Assembly (NCBI GenBank): GCA_963828625.1
Contig: CAWHEX010000003.1
Location: 757,561 to 821,560, forward strand
Reading direction: 5' to 3'
Source: PALSA-894 sp963828625
GTDB taxonomy: Bacteria; Pseudomonadota; Alphaproteobacteria; Rhizobiales; Xanthobacteraceae
Length of the DNA stretch: 64,000 nt
A model generated the notes under the pieces. It did not search any database. It was not told where the DNA came from and was given only the letters and a program-made list of their open reading frames with translations. Position 1 is the stretch's first letter. Every line of letters begins with the position of its first letter. This document shows positions 54,484-63,909 of this stretch, piece by piece. The position numbers and the translations under genes were made by a program.

Positions 54484-56463
54484 CTACTCCGCTGGCTGCA
54501 GCGCCGCCTTGCGGGCGGGCTTCGGCGCACCGACACGCAGCCGCCGGTCGGAAAGCGACAGCGCGCCGCCGAGCACCATGATGACCGCGCCGAACCAGAT
54601 CAGCAGCACCAACGGCTTGTGATAGAGGCGTATCGCGATCGCACCTTCAGCCGACACATCGCCGAGCGAGAGATAGAGCTGCGACGCGCCGTTCGTCAGC
54701 AGTGCCGCCTCCGTGGTCGACATCTCACGCTGCGGGAACGTGCGCTTGGACGGCTCCAGCACGTCGATCACCTGCCCGTCGCGGCTGACCGTGAAGCGCG
54801 CGACAAGTTCGCGGTAGTTCGGTCCCGGGCGCGGCAGCAGGCCGTCGAGCTTCACGTCGTAGCCGCGCACGGAAACGCTTTCGCCCGGCTTGAGCGACAC
54901 GATGCGCTCGGCGTTCCACTGGCTCTCGGCGATCACGCCGACCAGCATGAGCCCGGCGGCGAAATGAGCGACGCTGGTGCCCCACGCGGAGCGCGGCAGG
55001 CCGCGCGCACGGGCGAACGCCACCTTCAGCGGCTCGCGTAGCAGGCCGGTGCGCTCGATCAGGTCGATCATGGCGCCTGCCATGACATAGACGCCGAGCC
55101 CGATGCCGAAAGGCGCGAGCACCGGTCCGCCGCCCTGAACCGCGAAGGTGGCCGCCAGCGCAACGACCCCAAGCGCTACCGCTGCGAGCAATCGCTGGCC
55201 CGCGGCGAGCACGTCGCCGCGCTTCCAGGCGAGCAACGGCCCGAACGGCACCGCGATCAGCAATGGAACGAACAGCGGGCCAAAGGTGAGATTGAAGAAC
55301 GGCGCACCGACGGAAATCTTGTCGCCGGTCAATGCTTCCAGCGCGAGTGGATAGAGCGTGCCGACGAAGACGGTCGCGCAGGCCGACGTAAGGAAGAGAT
55401 TGTTGAAGACGAGCGCACCCTCGCGCGAGATCGGCGCGAAGATGCCGCCCTGCTTCAACGCGGGCGCGCGCCATGCATAGAGCGCAAGCCCGCCGCCGAT
55501 AAAGACAATCAGAATGGCGAGGATAAAGACGCCGCGCGTTGGATCGGTCGCAAAGGTGTGCACGGAGGTGAGGACGCCGGAGCGCACCAGGAAGGTGCCG
55601 AGCAGCGAGAGCGAGAAGGTGAGGATGGCGAGCAGGATGGTCCAGACTTTGAGCGCGTTGCGCTTCTCCATCACGACGGCGGAGTGCAGCAGCGCGGTCC
55701 CGGAGATCCACGGCATCAGCGAGGCGTTCTCGACCGGGTCCCAGAACCACCAGCCGCCCCAGCCGAGTTCGTAGTACGCCCAGTAGGAGCCCATCGCGAT
55801 GCCGAGCGTGAGAAACATCCAGGCGACGAGCGTCCACGGCCGCACCCAGCGCGCCCATGCGGCATCGATCCTGCCGTCGATCAGCGCAGCGATGGCGAAC
55901 GAAAACGAAATCGAAAAACCGACATAACCGAGATAGAGCAGCGGCGGATGCACCGCGAGGCCGATGTCCTGCAGGATCGGGTTGAGGTCGCGCCCTTCCG
56001 CCGGCGCTTGCGCAACGCGCAGGAACGGATTCGAGGTCACCAGGATGAAGAGATAAAACGCAGACGCGATCCACGCCTGCACGGCGAGCACGTTCGCTTT
56101 CAGCGTCGCGGGCAGGTTCGATCCGAACAGCGCGACCAGCGCGCCGAATACCGCTAGGATCAGCACCCACAGCAGCATTGAGCCTTCGTGATTGCCCCAC
56201 ACGCTCGTGAACTTGTAGACGAGCGGCATCGCCGAATGGGAGTTCTGGAAGACGTTGAGCACCGAGAAATCGGAGGCGACGTAGCAGGCCGTTAGTGCAG
56301 CGAACGACGCAGCGACGAAAACGAACTGTGCGAGCGCCGTCGAACCGGCCACCGCCATCAGCGTCGCGTCATTGCGGCGCGCGCCCCACAGCGGCACGGT
56401 CGCCTGCACCAGCGCCAGGGCGAGCGCGAGAACGAGTGCGTAGTGGCCGAATTCCGGCGTCAC
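54484..56463 (-). CDS. ccmF: Haem lyase subunit CcmF (CycK)
   Basis: 659 residues with about fifteen membrane helices. The tryptophan-rich haem-handling motif GWGGWWFWDPVENASLMPW (near 55760) and conserved histidines (VHPPLLYLGYVGFS; TSVHTFATDP) are present. CcmF joins haem from CcmE to apocytochrome c. Its start overlaps the ccmE stop by four bases (ATGA) and it ends four bases before ccmH. ccmABC and ccmD are not in this window. Confidence 0.96.
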   Translation of the reverse strand: MTPEFGHYALVLALALALVQATVPLWGARRNDATLMAVAGSTALAQFVFVAASFAALTACYVASDFSVLNVFQNSHSAMPLVYKFTSVWGNHEGSMLLWVLILAVFGALVALFGSNLPATLKANVLAVQAWIASAFYLFILVTSNPFLRVAQAPAEGRDLNPILQDIGLAVHPPLLYLGYVGFSISFSFAIAALIDGRIDAAWARWVRPWTLVAWMFLTLGIAMGSYWAYYELGWGGWWFWDPVENASLMPWISGTALLHSAVVMEKRNALKVWTILLAILTFSLSLLGTFLVRSGVLTSVHTFATDPTRGVFILAILIVFIGGGLALYAWRAPALKQGGIFAPISREGALVFNNLFLTSACATVFVGTLYPLALEALTGDKISVGAPFFNLTFGPLFVPLLIAVPFGPLLAWKRGDVLAAGQRLLAAVALGVVALAATFAVQGGGPVLAPFGIGLGVYVMAGAMIDLIERTGLLREPLKVAFARARGLPRSAWGTSVAHFAAGLMLVGVIAESQWNAERIVSLKPGESVSVRGYDVKLDGLLPRPGPNYRELVARFTVSRDGQVIDVLEPSKRTFPQREMSTTEAALLTNGASQLYLSLGDVSAEGAIAIRLYHKPLVLLIWFGAVIMVLGGALSLSDRRLRVGAPKPARKAALQPAE

Positions 56464-56939
56464 TTCTTCGCGTCCTTTGTCGATCCGGCGAGACCATAGC
56501 CGCCGCCGTCGGTCTTCCAGTGCCCCTGCTTCTTGAGCGCGTCGGCGACTTCCTTCGGCATGTAGGTTTCGTCGTGCTTGGCGAGCACGCTGTCAGCCTT
56601 GAAGGTGCCGGCACCATCGAGCGCGCCTTCGGTCACGACGCCCTGCCCTTCGCGGAACAAGTCAGGAAGGATGCCCGTGTAGCTCACCGGCACCGTCTTG
56701 TTGCCGTCGGTGACCTCGAAGCGCACCAGCAGGTTATCGCCGCGCGTCAGGCTGCCGGCCTTCACCAGTCCCCCGAGGCGGATGCGCGCACCTGGCGCCA
56801 CGTTCTTCTCGACCACATCGGTCGGCGAGTTGAAGAAGACGATCGAATCCTTCAGCGCGAACAGCACGAGCGCCGCCGCGAGCCCGAGAACGCTCAGGCC
56901 CGTGCCGATCAGCACCAGCCGCCGCTGCTTGCGGGTCAT
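56460..56939 (-). CDS. ccmE: Haem chaperone CcmE (CycJ)
   Basis: 159 residues. Signal anchor (LVLIGTGLSVLGLAAALVLF), OB-fold core with RIRLGGLVKAGSLTR, and the haem-binding His in SVLAKHDETYMPKEV. The haem is covalently held by this His and passed to CcmF. It starts 20 bases after ccmI. The Gly-rich end (GGGYGLAG) is usual. Confidence 0.96.
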   Translation of the reverse strand: MTRKQRRLVLIGTGLSVLGLAAALVLFALKDSIVFFNSPTDVVEKNVAPGARIRLGGLVKAGSLTRGDNLLVRFEVTDGNKTVPVSYTGILPDLFREGQGVVTEGALDGAGTFKADSVLAKHDETYMPKEVADALKKQGHWKTDGGGYGLAGSTKDAKK

Positions 56940-56959
56940 GCGAACAAGCCTCGCATCTT

Positions 56960-58082
56960 TCAGCTCTCCAGCCTTAGTTCTTTCATCAGTTCATCAAGCC
57001 TGCGGAGCTTGTCGGCATCGTGGCCGAGTGCCCGGCGCGCATCGCCTGCGGCAGCGAGCGCGCGGTCGCGGTCGCCCATCACCGTATAGGCGCGCACGAG
57101 GCGGAGCCAGCCTTCCACGTCCGAGCCGTCGCTCTTGAGCCGTTCGGCAAGCCGCTCGACCATGCCGCGCACCATCGCGGCGCGTTCGTCGGGATTCATC
57201 TTCTCAGCGGCTGCGACATCCTCCGTGCTTGGGCCCGGCGTCTGTGCGACCGGCGGGCTGTCCTCGACGCGCCCGAGCGCATCGCGCACCATACCCATCC
57301 ACGGCGAGTTCGGCGGAGCGTCCTTGAGCAACTCGCGCCACATCGTGGCGGCCGCTTTGCGATTTCCGTCCTGATAGGCTGCGACGCCGAGGAAGAAGCG
57401 CGCCTTCGGCTGTTTCGCGTCAAGCTTCAGCGCGCGGTCGAAGGCGGACTTCGCTTCTTCGGTCACGATGCCGTTCGCCGCCGCCATCAGCGACTCGCCA
57501 AGGTCCGCCTCGCGCTCGCCACTCGGGCCATTGAGGCGCAGAGCGTTGCGTCGCGCCTTCACGGCATCGTCGAAACGGGAAAAGCGCATGTAGACAGGTC
57601 CGATCACCTCCCAGCCTCGGCCGTCTTCGGGATTCTTTTCGAGATGGGATTCGACCTGCGCGACGAGCGCATCGAGGCTGCGGGTCTGCAGCGGCGGCGC
57701 GGTGCGGCTGGCGAACGGCTGAGCCGGCAGATCGCGGCGAACCGAGCATCAGATAGAGCGTGGCGGCAACGGCCGGCAGCGCGATCAGCACGGCGACGGC
57801 GATCGCGCGGCGCCGCACGGTCGCGCCCTGCGCCGGCTCGGGCTGCGCCTGGGCCGCATCCGCCGCCGCGATCAGTCGGCGGGAAACCTCCACGCGCGCG
57901 GCTTCGGCTTCCGCCTCGCCGATCCGGCCGGCGGCACGGTCGCGTGCAACTTCGTCGATCTGATCACGATAGACCTCGATGTCGCTCCCGGACCGCCTCG
58001 CCGCGGCGCCACGCCCGAGCGGCCACAGCACGGCGAAGATCGCCGCCGCGGTCATCAGCGCGAACAGGAGCCACAACGTCAT
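56960..58082 (-). CDS. ccmI: Cytochrome c maturation TPR protein CcmI (CycH), frameshift at 57734
   Basis: About 373 residues. Two membrane helices (TLWLLFALMTAAAIFAVLWP and AIAVAVLIALPAVAATLYLM) flank a cytoplasmic loop with EVYRDQIDEVARDRAAGRI; a periplasmic TPR domain follows (GRGWEVIGPVYMRFSRFDDA; KARFFLGVAAYQDGNRKAAATMW). CcmI holds apocytochromes for CcmF-CcmH. The frame breaks just after the second helix; deletion of one base at 57734 gives the usual LGSPDLPAQPF. First gene of the operon. Confidence 0.92.
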
Positions 58083-58137
58083 GGCGGCTTTACATCATGC
58101 CGCCTTGGACGCTGCAATGCGGTAGATCAGCGGGAAA

Positions 58138-59545
58138 CTAGGCTTTCGCGGCCTTTTGTTCGCCTTTCGCGGCCACATCGGCGGCCTTGGCGAGCACACC
58201 CGCATAGTCGGCGCCGAACAGCTTGGCGCAGAACTTCACCGCCGCATCTACCTGCGACTGGCGATAGCTCCGTTCGGCGGGCGGGGATGTGCGCAACCGA
58301 TCGAGCAGTATCTGCATGCCGGAGTCGAAATAGTTCTGCAGATCGGACGTGACGCGCCGCGTCACCTCGCTGATCGGCAAGCTCGCTCGCGTAGTTCCGG
58401 CACCCCGCGACCAACATGAGCTTCGCGTCGATATCTGCGACATCGTGGGCATCGATCGTCGCGTCGGCTCCGACATCGCGCGCGGTACGCGCACGCAACA
58501 GCCGCCGCACCTGTCCCGGCAGGTTGTCGATCTCGGCTTGCAATAACTTTGCGACTTCGCCGCGCGACGCCGCAAGCTGGCGCGCCCAGGGGGAATCCGA
58601 TGCGAGGTCCATCTCGGTGCGCAACGCGCGCGCCGCGTCATGAATATCCTTGAGCAGGCCGACGACCTCCTCCCCCCGCCCGGCTTTCAGGCCCCGGCGC
58701 AAGGTCGAGATCATGCGCTCGACGTCGGTGAGCACCACGTCAACCGCGACCGCGAACGGCGTCCCGACAACGCGCGACGCGACATCGCTTTTCGCCGCAT
58801 GGACGGCAAGCCGGATGAGTTGCCACGGCGAGCCGAGACGGGTCATCACCACCAGCAGCGCATAGAGAAACACGTCGCGATGGCGGCCGACCGGCAACTC
58901 GAGCAACGCGCTGACGTTTTCGAGTTGCTCGTCGGCAAGATTGCTGATGGTCGCCGGTAACCGTGAGGCGATCACGTCGAGCGCGTCACGCACGCGCAGG
59001 ATCGCAGCGATCTCGCGCACATCCTCGATGGCATGCGGCGTGCCGACTTGGGCGGCAAGGCGGCCATGCAATTTCTCATCCGTGCGTACTGCACCAAGCA
59101 CTTCGCGCATGCGCTGCTCGGCCAAGTCCTGAAACGCGCGCGCGAGTTGCTCGGCGCCGCCCTTCTCGTTGGCGGCCAGCAGCACATTGACCTGATCCAC
59201 GTAGGTCTTAGTTTCCTCGGGCATCAGGTCGCGCGAGATCCAGTCCCACATCGGACCGAGGCAGACGCGCGAGATGCGTCCGCGATGCTTGCGTTCGGGA
59301 ATGTCGTCGACCAGGAACGGTTCGACGGGCACGAAGAACAGCCGCTGCGGGCTGCCGACGCGCGGGAAGGATCGACCGGCCTTGCGGGTCTCGTCGCGCA
59401 ACGCATCGAGGATCAAGGCGGCGCCGGGCGGCCCCTCGCCGCTCAAGGTCGCGCGCTCAAGCTCCGCCACCAGAAGCGCGCGGGCTTCCGGTTTCAGGTC
59501 ACGCAGATATTGGCGCAAGCGGTCGTTGGGCACCGCGTCGGCCAT
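58138..59545 (-). CDS. Conserved protein of unknown function (frameshift near 58380)
   Basis: About 468 residues, mostly helical, with no membrane segment or signal. It begins MADAVPNDRLRQYLRDLKPE, then EARALLVAELERATL and a central part with RDVFLYALLVVMTRLGSPWQLIRLAVHAAKS. The frame breaks between NYASEL and PISEVTRRVTSDLQNYF; deleting one T (plus-strand A58379/58380) restores it. Located between ccmI and the lipoprotein gene, it ends with an Ala/Lys-rich tail (KAADVAAKGEQKAAKA). I do not recognise the family. Cytoplasmic location is inferred. Confidence 0.65.
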
Positions 59546-59622
59546 GCCCTCACCTGGGGAAATGCAAGTTTACCTAACGGTAGAGTTAGCAATCGGGCGT
59601 TAAGAAGCCGTTTGCGGGAGGC

Positions 59623-60033
59623 CTATCCGGCCGGAGCCCAGCTTCCGTCCGGGTTGCGGCAAGCGGTTCCGCGCGCGGTCTGCGGCCGGCCGTCGACGTA
59701 AATGGCGTGGGTGTAATCGCGGCAGAGCGTGCCGCGGAGCCGGTAGGGCGCGCCGGGAATAACGGTCCCGTACCGCTTCGGCCCGTCCCCGCGCCAACCG
59801 ACCGGCTCGCCCGGCTGGCCCTGTTCAAGCGCCTGCACCTCGGCGGCGAATGCGCGCTGGCGGTCGCGTTCGTCGAGATTGGTGCCAATCGCGCCGCCAA
59901 TCACCCCGCCGGTTATCCCGGCAGATCCGGTGGTCTCGGATTTGAGGTTGATGTTCGTTTCGCTCGCACAGGACGCGAGCATCAAGCCTGCGGACACGGC
60001 CAAGCCGGTGGCGGCGAATCTCAGCACTGGCAT
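59623..60033 (-). CDS. Outer membrane lipoprotein of the 17-kDa surface antigen type
   Basis: 136 residues. The lipobox is LMLASC in MPVLRFAATGLAVSAGLMLAS-C, so it is lipid-anchored. A glycine-zipper segment (GSAGITGGVIGGAIGTNLD) and a C-terminal beta domain with TLCRDYTHAIYVDGRPQTARGTACR place it with rickettsial 17-kDa-like surface proteins. Such proteins stabilise the envelope. The two Cys may form a disulfide. ATG 60033 begins the signal peptide. Confidence 0.82.
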   Translation of the reverse strand: MPVLRFAATGLAVSAGLMLASCASETNINLKSETTGSAGITGGVIGGAIGTNLDERDRQRAFAAEVQALEQGQPGEPVGWRGDGPKRYGTVIPGAPYRLRGTLCRDYTHAIYVDGRPQTARGTACRNPDGSWAPAG

Positions 60034-60120
60034 GAAGGTCCCGGCCCGATGACGCCCCACGGCGCAAGCGAGGCGGCGTCCTTACTAACGCGCCGGGCTG
60101 ATTCAGGCAAAGCCGCTCTT

Positions 60121-61497
60121 TCAGGCAGCGGGAAGCACCAGCTCGGCGCGCAGGCCGCCGATGGGCGCGGTTCCGAGCGTCAGTGCGCCGCCATAGAGAG
60201 CCGCGAGATCGACCACGATCGAAAGGCCGAGACCCGTGCCGGGTTTGGTCTCGTCCAGCCGATGACCACGGCGCGCGGCTTGCACCCGCTCGCGCTCTGA
60301 GGGCGTCAGGCCCGGGCCGTCATCGTCCACGACGATGCGTAGCGTCTGCTGGGCCTGCGCGGTATCGGCGCCAGCCACCACCTCGACCGCCACGCGCGAC
60401 TGCGCCCACTTGCACGCGTTGTCGACGAGATTGCCGATCATTTCCTCGAGGTCCTGGCGCTCGCCGCGGAAGCGCGCGTCGCGCTGCGCCTCGATGTCGA
60501 TCGCGATGCCGCGATCGCGGTGGATCTTCTCCATGCTGCGCGCGAGCGCGGTCACGACGGGCACGACCTCGGTCACAGTACCGACAACGGTCGCACGCGC
60601 CGCAATGCGGGCGCGCTCCAGATGATGCTGGACCTGATCGCGCATCACGGCCGCCTGCTCGCGCACCTTGACGGCGAGCGGGTCGTCGCCCCGCGCCGTC
60701 GCCTCGTTCACGATCACCGAGAGCGGCGTCTTGAGCGCGTGCGCAAGATTGCCAACATGCGTACGCGCGCGCTCGACGATCTCGCGGTTGGCGTCGATCA
60801 ACGCGTTGGTCTCACGTGCGAGCGGCGCGATCTCTTCGGGGAAGCGCCCCTCGAGCCGTTCGGAGGTTCCGGCGCGGATCGCCACAAGGCTCTGTGAAAT
60901 GCGCTTGAGCGGCGCAAGGCCGAAGCGCACCTGGAACATCGTGGTGAGCAGCAGCACGATCGCGAGTACGCCAAATGTAACGCCGAGTGCACGGTCGAAA
61001 GACTGCGCCTCGTCCTCGACCTCCTGCGCGTCGCCCGCGACCGCGACGAGAAAGCGCCCCTCCTCGCCGAGGTCGACGGTGCGCTCGACGAGACGCAGGC
61101 GTTGGTCCTCAGGACCGGTCACATAGCGCTTGCGTGTGCCGTCGGCCGCGGTCTGGACGCCAAGGTCTTCCAGATGCGGAAGCCCGCCATCCCACAGCGA
61201 GCGTGAGGACTTGACCTCCGGCTTCGCGGGATTGAGCCGCGTGGTCTGCCAGTACCAGCCCGAGAGCGGCAGATCGAATAGGGGCTCACCGAGCGACTGG
61301 GAGAATTTATCGGTTTCTTCCGGGGCCGAGACATCGGCCACCAGCGTCTTGAGATAGACGTCGAGCCGGCGGTCGAACGAGCGCTCCACGCCGTCGCGAT
61401 AGAGTGACGACAGCACAATGCCGGTGATCACGAGAATGACCACCGTCACCGCGGTGGCGGAGAGAAACAGACGCAGCGCAAGCGAGTTGGCGCGCAT
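60121..61497 (-). CDS. feuQ: FeuQ-like sensor histidine kinase
   Basis: 458 residues. Helices LRLFLSATAVTVVILVITGI and ALGVTFGVLAIVLLLTTMFQ enclose a ~130-residue periplasmic domain. HAMP, then the H-box VGNLAHALKTPLSVIVNEAT, NLVDNACKWA, DDDGPGLT and GTGLGLSIVVD. In Sinorhizobium FeuQ acts with FeuP on cyclic glucan export and osmotic response; I recall this from the literature. The name here rests on its FeuP neighbour, 15 bases upstream in the operon, and on the H-box. Confidence 0.83.
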   Translation of the reverse strand: MRANSLALRLFLSATAVTVVILVITGIVLSSLYRDGVERSFDRRLDVYLKTLVADVSAPEETDKFSQSLGEPLFDLPLSGWYWQTTRLNPAKPEVKSSRSLWDGGLPHLEDLGVQTAADGTRKRYVTGPEDQRLRLVERTVDLGEEGRFLVAVAGDAQEVEDEAQSFDRALGVTFGVLAIVLLLTTMFQVRFGLAPLKRISQSLVAIRAGTSERLEGRFPEEIAPLARETNALIDANREIVERARTHVGNLAHALKTPLSVIVNEATARGDDPLAVKVREQAAVMRDQVQHHLERARIAARATVVGTVTEVVPVVTALARSMEKIHRDRGIAIDIEAQRDARFRGERQDLEEMIGNLVDNACKWAQSRVAVEVVAGADTAQAQQTLRIVVDDDGPGLTPSERERVQAARRGHRLDETKPGTGLGLSIVVDLAALYGGALTLGTAPIGGLRAELVLPAA

Positions 61498-61512
61498 GTC
61501 AATCGCGCAGCT

Positions 61513-62178
61513 TCACGCCGTCGGCGGCGTGAGCAGGTACCCGAGCCCGCGCACCGTCTGGATCACGTCGACGCCGAGCTTCTTGCGGATGCGGCCGACG
61601 AACACCTCGATGGTGTTGGAGTCGCGGTCGAAGTCCTGGTCGTAGAGATGCTCGACCAGTTCGGTGCGCGACACCACGCGGCCGGTGTGATGCATCAGAT
61701 AGGAGAGCAGCCGGTACTCGTGGCTCGTGAGCTTCACCGGATTGCCGTCGACGCTCACCCGCCCGGTGCGTGAATCGAGCCGCACGGGCCCGCAGGTGAA
61801 CTCGCTCTTGGCGTGCCCGACCGAGCGGCGCAGCAGCGCGCGGATGCGCGCCAGCACTTCCTCGAGATGAAACGGCTTGGCGACATAATCATCGGCGCCG
61901 GCATCGAAGCCCTGCACCTTGTCGCTCCAGCGGTCACGCGCGGTGAGCATCAGCACCGGCATCGCGCGCCCCGCGCGGCGCCAGGATTCGATCACCGAAA
62001 TGCCGTCCATCTTGGGAAGGCCGATATCGAGGATCACGGCGTCATAGGGTTCCGTCTCGCCGAGATAATGGCCCTCCTCGCCGTCGAAGGCGCGGTCGAC
62101 CACATAGCCGGCATCGGTAAGTGCGGTCGCGAGCTGACGGTTGAGGTCTGGGTCGTCTTCGACGACGAGCAGGCGCAA
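61513..62178 (-). CDS. feuP: FeuP-like OmpR-family response regulator
   Basis: 221 residues. Receiver: LLVVEDDPDLNRQLATALTD, AVILDIGLPKMDG with the phospho-Asp, VLMLTARD and VAKPFHLEE. Winged helix: SHEYRLLSYLMHHTGRVVSR and DSNTIEVFVGRIRKKLG. The N-terminal half (GYVVDRAFDGEEGHYLGETEP) matches what I know of rhizobial FeuP. Start TTG 62178 has AGGGGAA upstream. It lies 11 bases after the PepSY gene and 15 before feuQ, so the three form one operon. Confidence 0.88.
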   Translation of the reverse strand: MRLLVVEDDPDLNRQLATALTDAGYVVDRAFDGEEGHYLGETEPYDAVILDIGLPKMDGISVIESWRRAGRAMPVLMLTARDRWSDKVQGFDAGADDYVAKPFHLEEVLARIRALLRRSVGHAKSEFTCGPVRLDSRTGRVSVDGNPVKLTSHEYRLLSYLMHHTGRVVSRTELVEHLYDQDFDRDSNTIEVFVGRIRKKLGVDVIQTVRGLGYLLTPPTA

Positions 62179-62189
62179 TTGAGTTCCCC

Positions 62190-62498
62190 TCAGCTCCCGT
62201 CGAGCCAATGACCGTCGGCCGCATCGACTCGCGCCTGCAGCACTTTGCCATCGTGGGCCAGCACTGTCAGCACGTAGACTAGCCCGCGCTCCTGCCGGCA
62301 CAGGCGAGCCTTGAGGATGTCGCCGCGGACCCGCGCCTTGACGACACGGATGGCGCGGGCAAGCGGCACGGCCTTGCGGGCGGTCAAAGCCGCCTGACGC
62401 TCCTCGGGCGAAAGGCAGTTCTTGCGCTCGGCCGCGCCGGCGATGCCGGGCAGTGCGCAGAGCGCAGCCGCCAATAGTAAAGTGCGGGAAAGCCCCAT
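62190..62498 (-). CDS. Small periplasmic PepSY-domain protein, possible FeuN counterpart
   Basis: 102 residues. Signal peptide MGLSRTLLLAAALCALPGIAGA, then one PepSY domain: AVPLARAIRVVKARVRGDIL, RGLVYVLTVLAHDGKVLQARVDAADG and HWLDGS. PepSY domains often bind and restrain proteases or sensors in the periplasm. It is first in an operon with feuP and feuQ. In Sinorhizobium the small protein FeuN binds FeuQ; whether this PepSY protein is its counterpart is inference from size, location and signal peptide. Confidence 0.8.
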   Translation of the reverse strand: MGLSRTLLLAAALCALPGIAGAAERKNCLSPEERQAALTARKAVPLARAIRVVKARVRGDILKARLCRQERGLVYVLTVLAHDGKVLQARVDAADGHWLDGS

Positions 62499-62561
62499 CG
62501 TGCCTCGCCAAAGTCCAAAGCCGGTGAAGCGCCTAAAGCGCGACGGTGTCAAGAGTACGGC

Positions 62562-63242
62562 CTAACTCGCAAATCCGTCGAAAGTCGCAAACGCCTGCAC
62601 CGGCTCCCGCTCGGCGCGCCAGCGGTTGATCGGCGCCGCCTCGTCCTCGTAACCGAGCGCGATACCGCAGAACAGAATGTGCTCCGCCGGAAGCTTGATG
62701 AAGGCCGACACGGTCTTGTGCCAGGAGGTCCAGGCCTCCTGCGGGCAGGTGTGCAGCCCGTGGGCGCGCGCGAGCAGCATGATGTTCTGGATGAAGCCGC
62801 CGACGTCCGACCATTGCGGCGCGCCCATGATCCGGTCCATCGAGACGAACAGGCCGACCGGGGCGTCGTAGAACAGGTAATTGCGGGAGAACTGGCGATA
62901 GCGGGCCGGGCGATCCTCGCGCGGGATATCGATCGACTTGTAGAGTTGCTCGCCGACGCGGGCGCGGCGGCCGTAATAGGGCTGCTTCAGGTCGGGCGGA
63001 TAGACCTGATATTCGGCACCCTCCCCGCGCGGGAGTTCATTGGCGAAGCGCGGACGCAGCTGCGCCTTCAGGGCTTCGAGCCGGTCGCCGGCAAGCGCAT
63101 GGACCAGCCAGGGCTGGAGGTTGCCGCCGGATGGCGCGCGCGCCGCGCGATCGAGGATGTCGCGCACGATGTCGAGGGGAACAGGCGTGGGGAGGAATGC
63201 CCGGCAGGAATACCGGGTCACAATGGCATCGCGCACGTCCAT
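62562..63242 (-). CDS. Nitroreductase-family flavoprotein
   Basis: 226 residues. FMN motif SCRAFLPTPVPLDIVRDILD and APSGGNLQPW near the N-terminus, SDVGGFIQNIMLLARAHGL in the middle and CGIALGYEDEAAPINRWRAERE at the end match the nitroreductase fold. They reduce nitro groups or other small substrates with FMN and NAD(P)H. ATG 63242 begins MDVRDAIVTRYSCRAFL, the usual start; an upstream TTG-type start is not needed. Substrate unknown. Confidence 0.88.
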   Translation of the reverse strand: MDVRDAIVTRYSCRAFLPTPVPLDIVRDILDRAARAPSGGNLQPWLVHALAGDRLEALKAQLRPRFANELPRGEGAEYQVYPPDLKQPYYGRRARVGEQLYKSIDIPREDRPARYRQFSRNYLFYDAPVGLFVSMDRIMGAPQWSDVGGFIQNIMLLARAHGLHTCPQEAWTSWHKTVSAFIKLPAEHILFCGIALGYEDEAAPINRWRAEREPVQAFATFDGFAS

Positions 63243-63320
63243 GAAAACTCTCCGCGAGGACGCGCTGGTATAAAGACAGCGAAGCACCCGCGGAAGGGCC
63301 GTGCCGCTGCGGTTCGGAGT

Positions 63321-63909
63321 TCACAGCCGCGCGTTCGCGGTCCAGTGGCCGTAATAGGCGTTGCCGGACGTCAACCCGCTCGATCCGATTTCGCAGAACG
63401 CGGAGTCTCCGACGAAATTTGCCGCGGCGGCAGCCGTGTCGGTGTTCGCGGTCGTGGTCCAGACGCCCGCCGTGCCGGTATAGGAATAGAGCAGCACGGT
63501 CGGCGGCAAGCGCATGCGCGTGCGGAACGAAACGTTGCACACGATGCGTGCCGTGCCGGCCGCAACGCCATCGATCAGTCCGTCGACGCTGCTCGCCGTT
63601 CCGGGCGTCGCACCGAGATCGTAGCTCTTCGCCCAGTAGCGCTGGCAGGCGTTCATCTCCTGATCGAGCGAGCGCATGACAAAGGGCGCGCATGTCGATG
63701 TCGGGCAGCTCGATCCCGGGCAGAACGATGAGCCCCGTGATCTGGAACGTGTCGCTGGTTGCGGCGACACCGTTCGTGGTGCTGCTCACGCCGCTGTAGT
63801 CGCTGCCCGCCCACGCGCCGGCCGTGCCGACACGCGAAGAACCGCCCGCGATGCAGATGTTGAGAAGAAGGCCGACACTCGTATCGTTCGCCCATCCGCC
63901 GCTGGTACG
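63321..63909 (-). CDS. C-terminal part of a phage tail/appendage-like protein (frameshift near 63692, 5' end lost)
   Basis: About 196 residues, open at the 5' side where it runs into 16S rRNA sequence. Features common to C-terminal tail-fibre proteins: DTFQITGLIVLPGIELPD, then MRSLDQEMNACQRYWAKSYD, in which CQRYWxKSY is a frequent tail-fibre motif, and many Thr/Ala/Gly residues (TAGVWTTTANTDTAAAAANF). The two halves lie in different frames; one extra base near 63692 joins DIDMRA and PFVMRSL. No other phage gene is visible in the window, so it is either a prophage remnant or a chimeric join. Confidence 0.5.
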
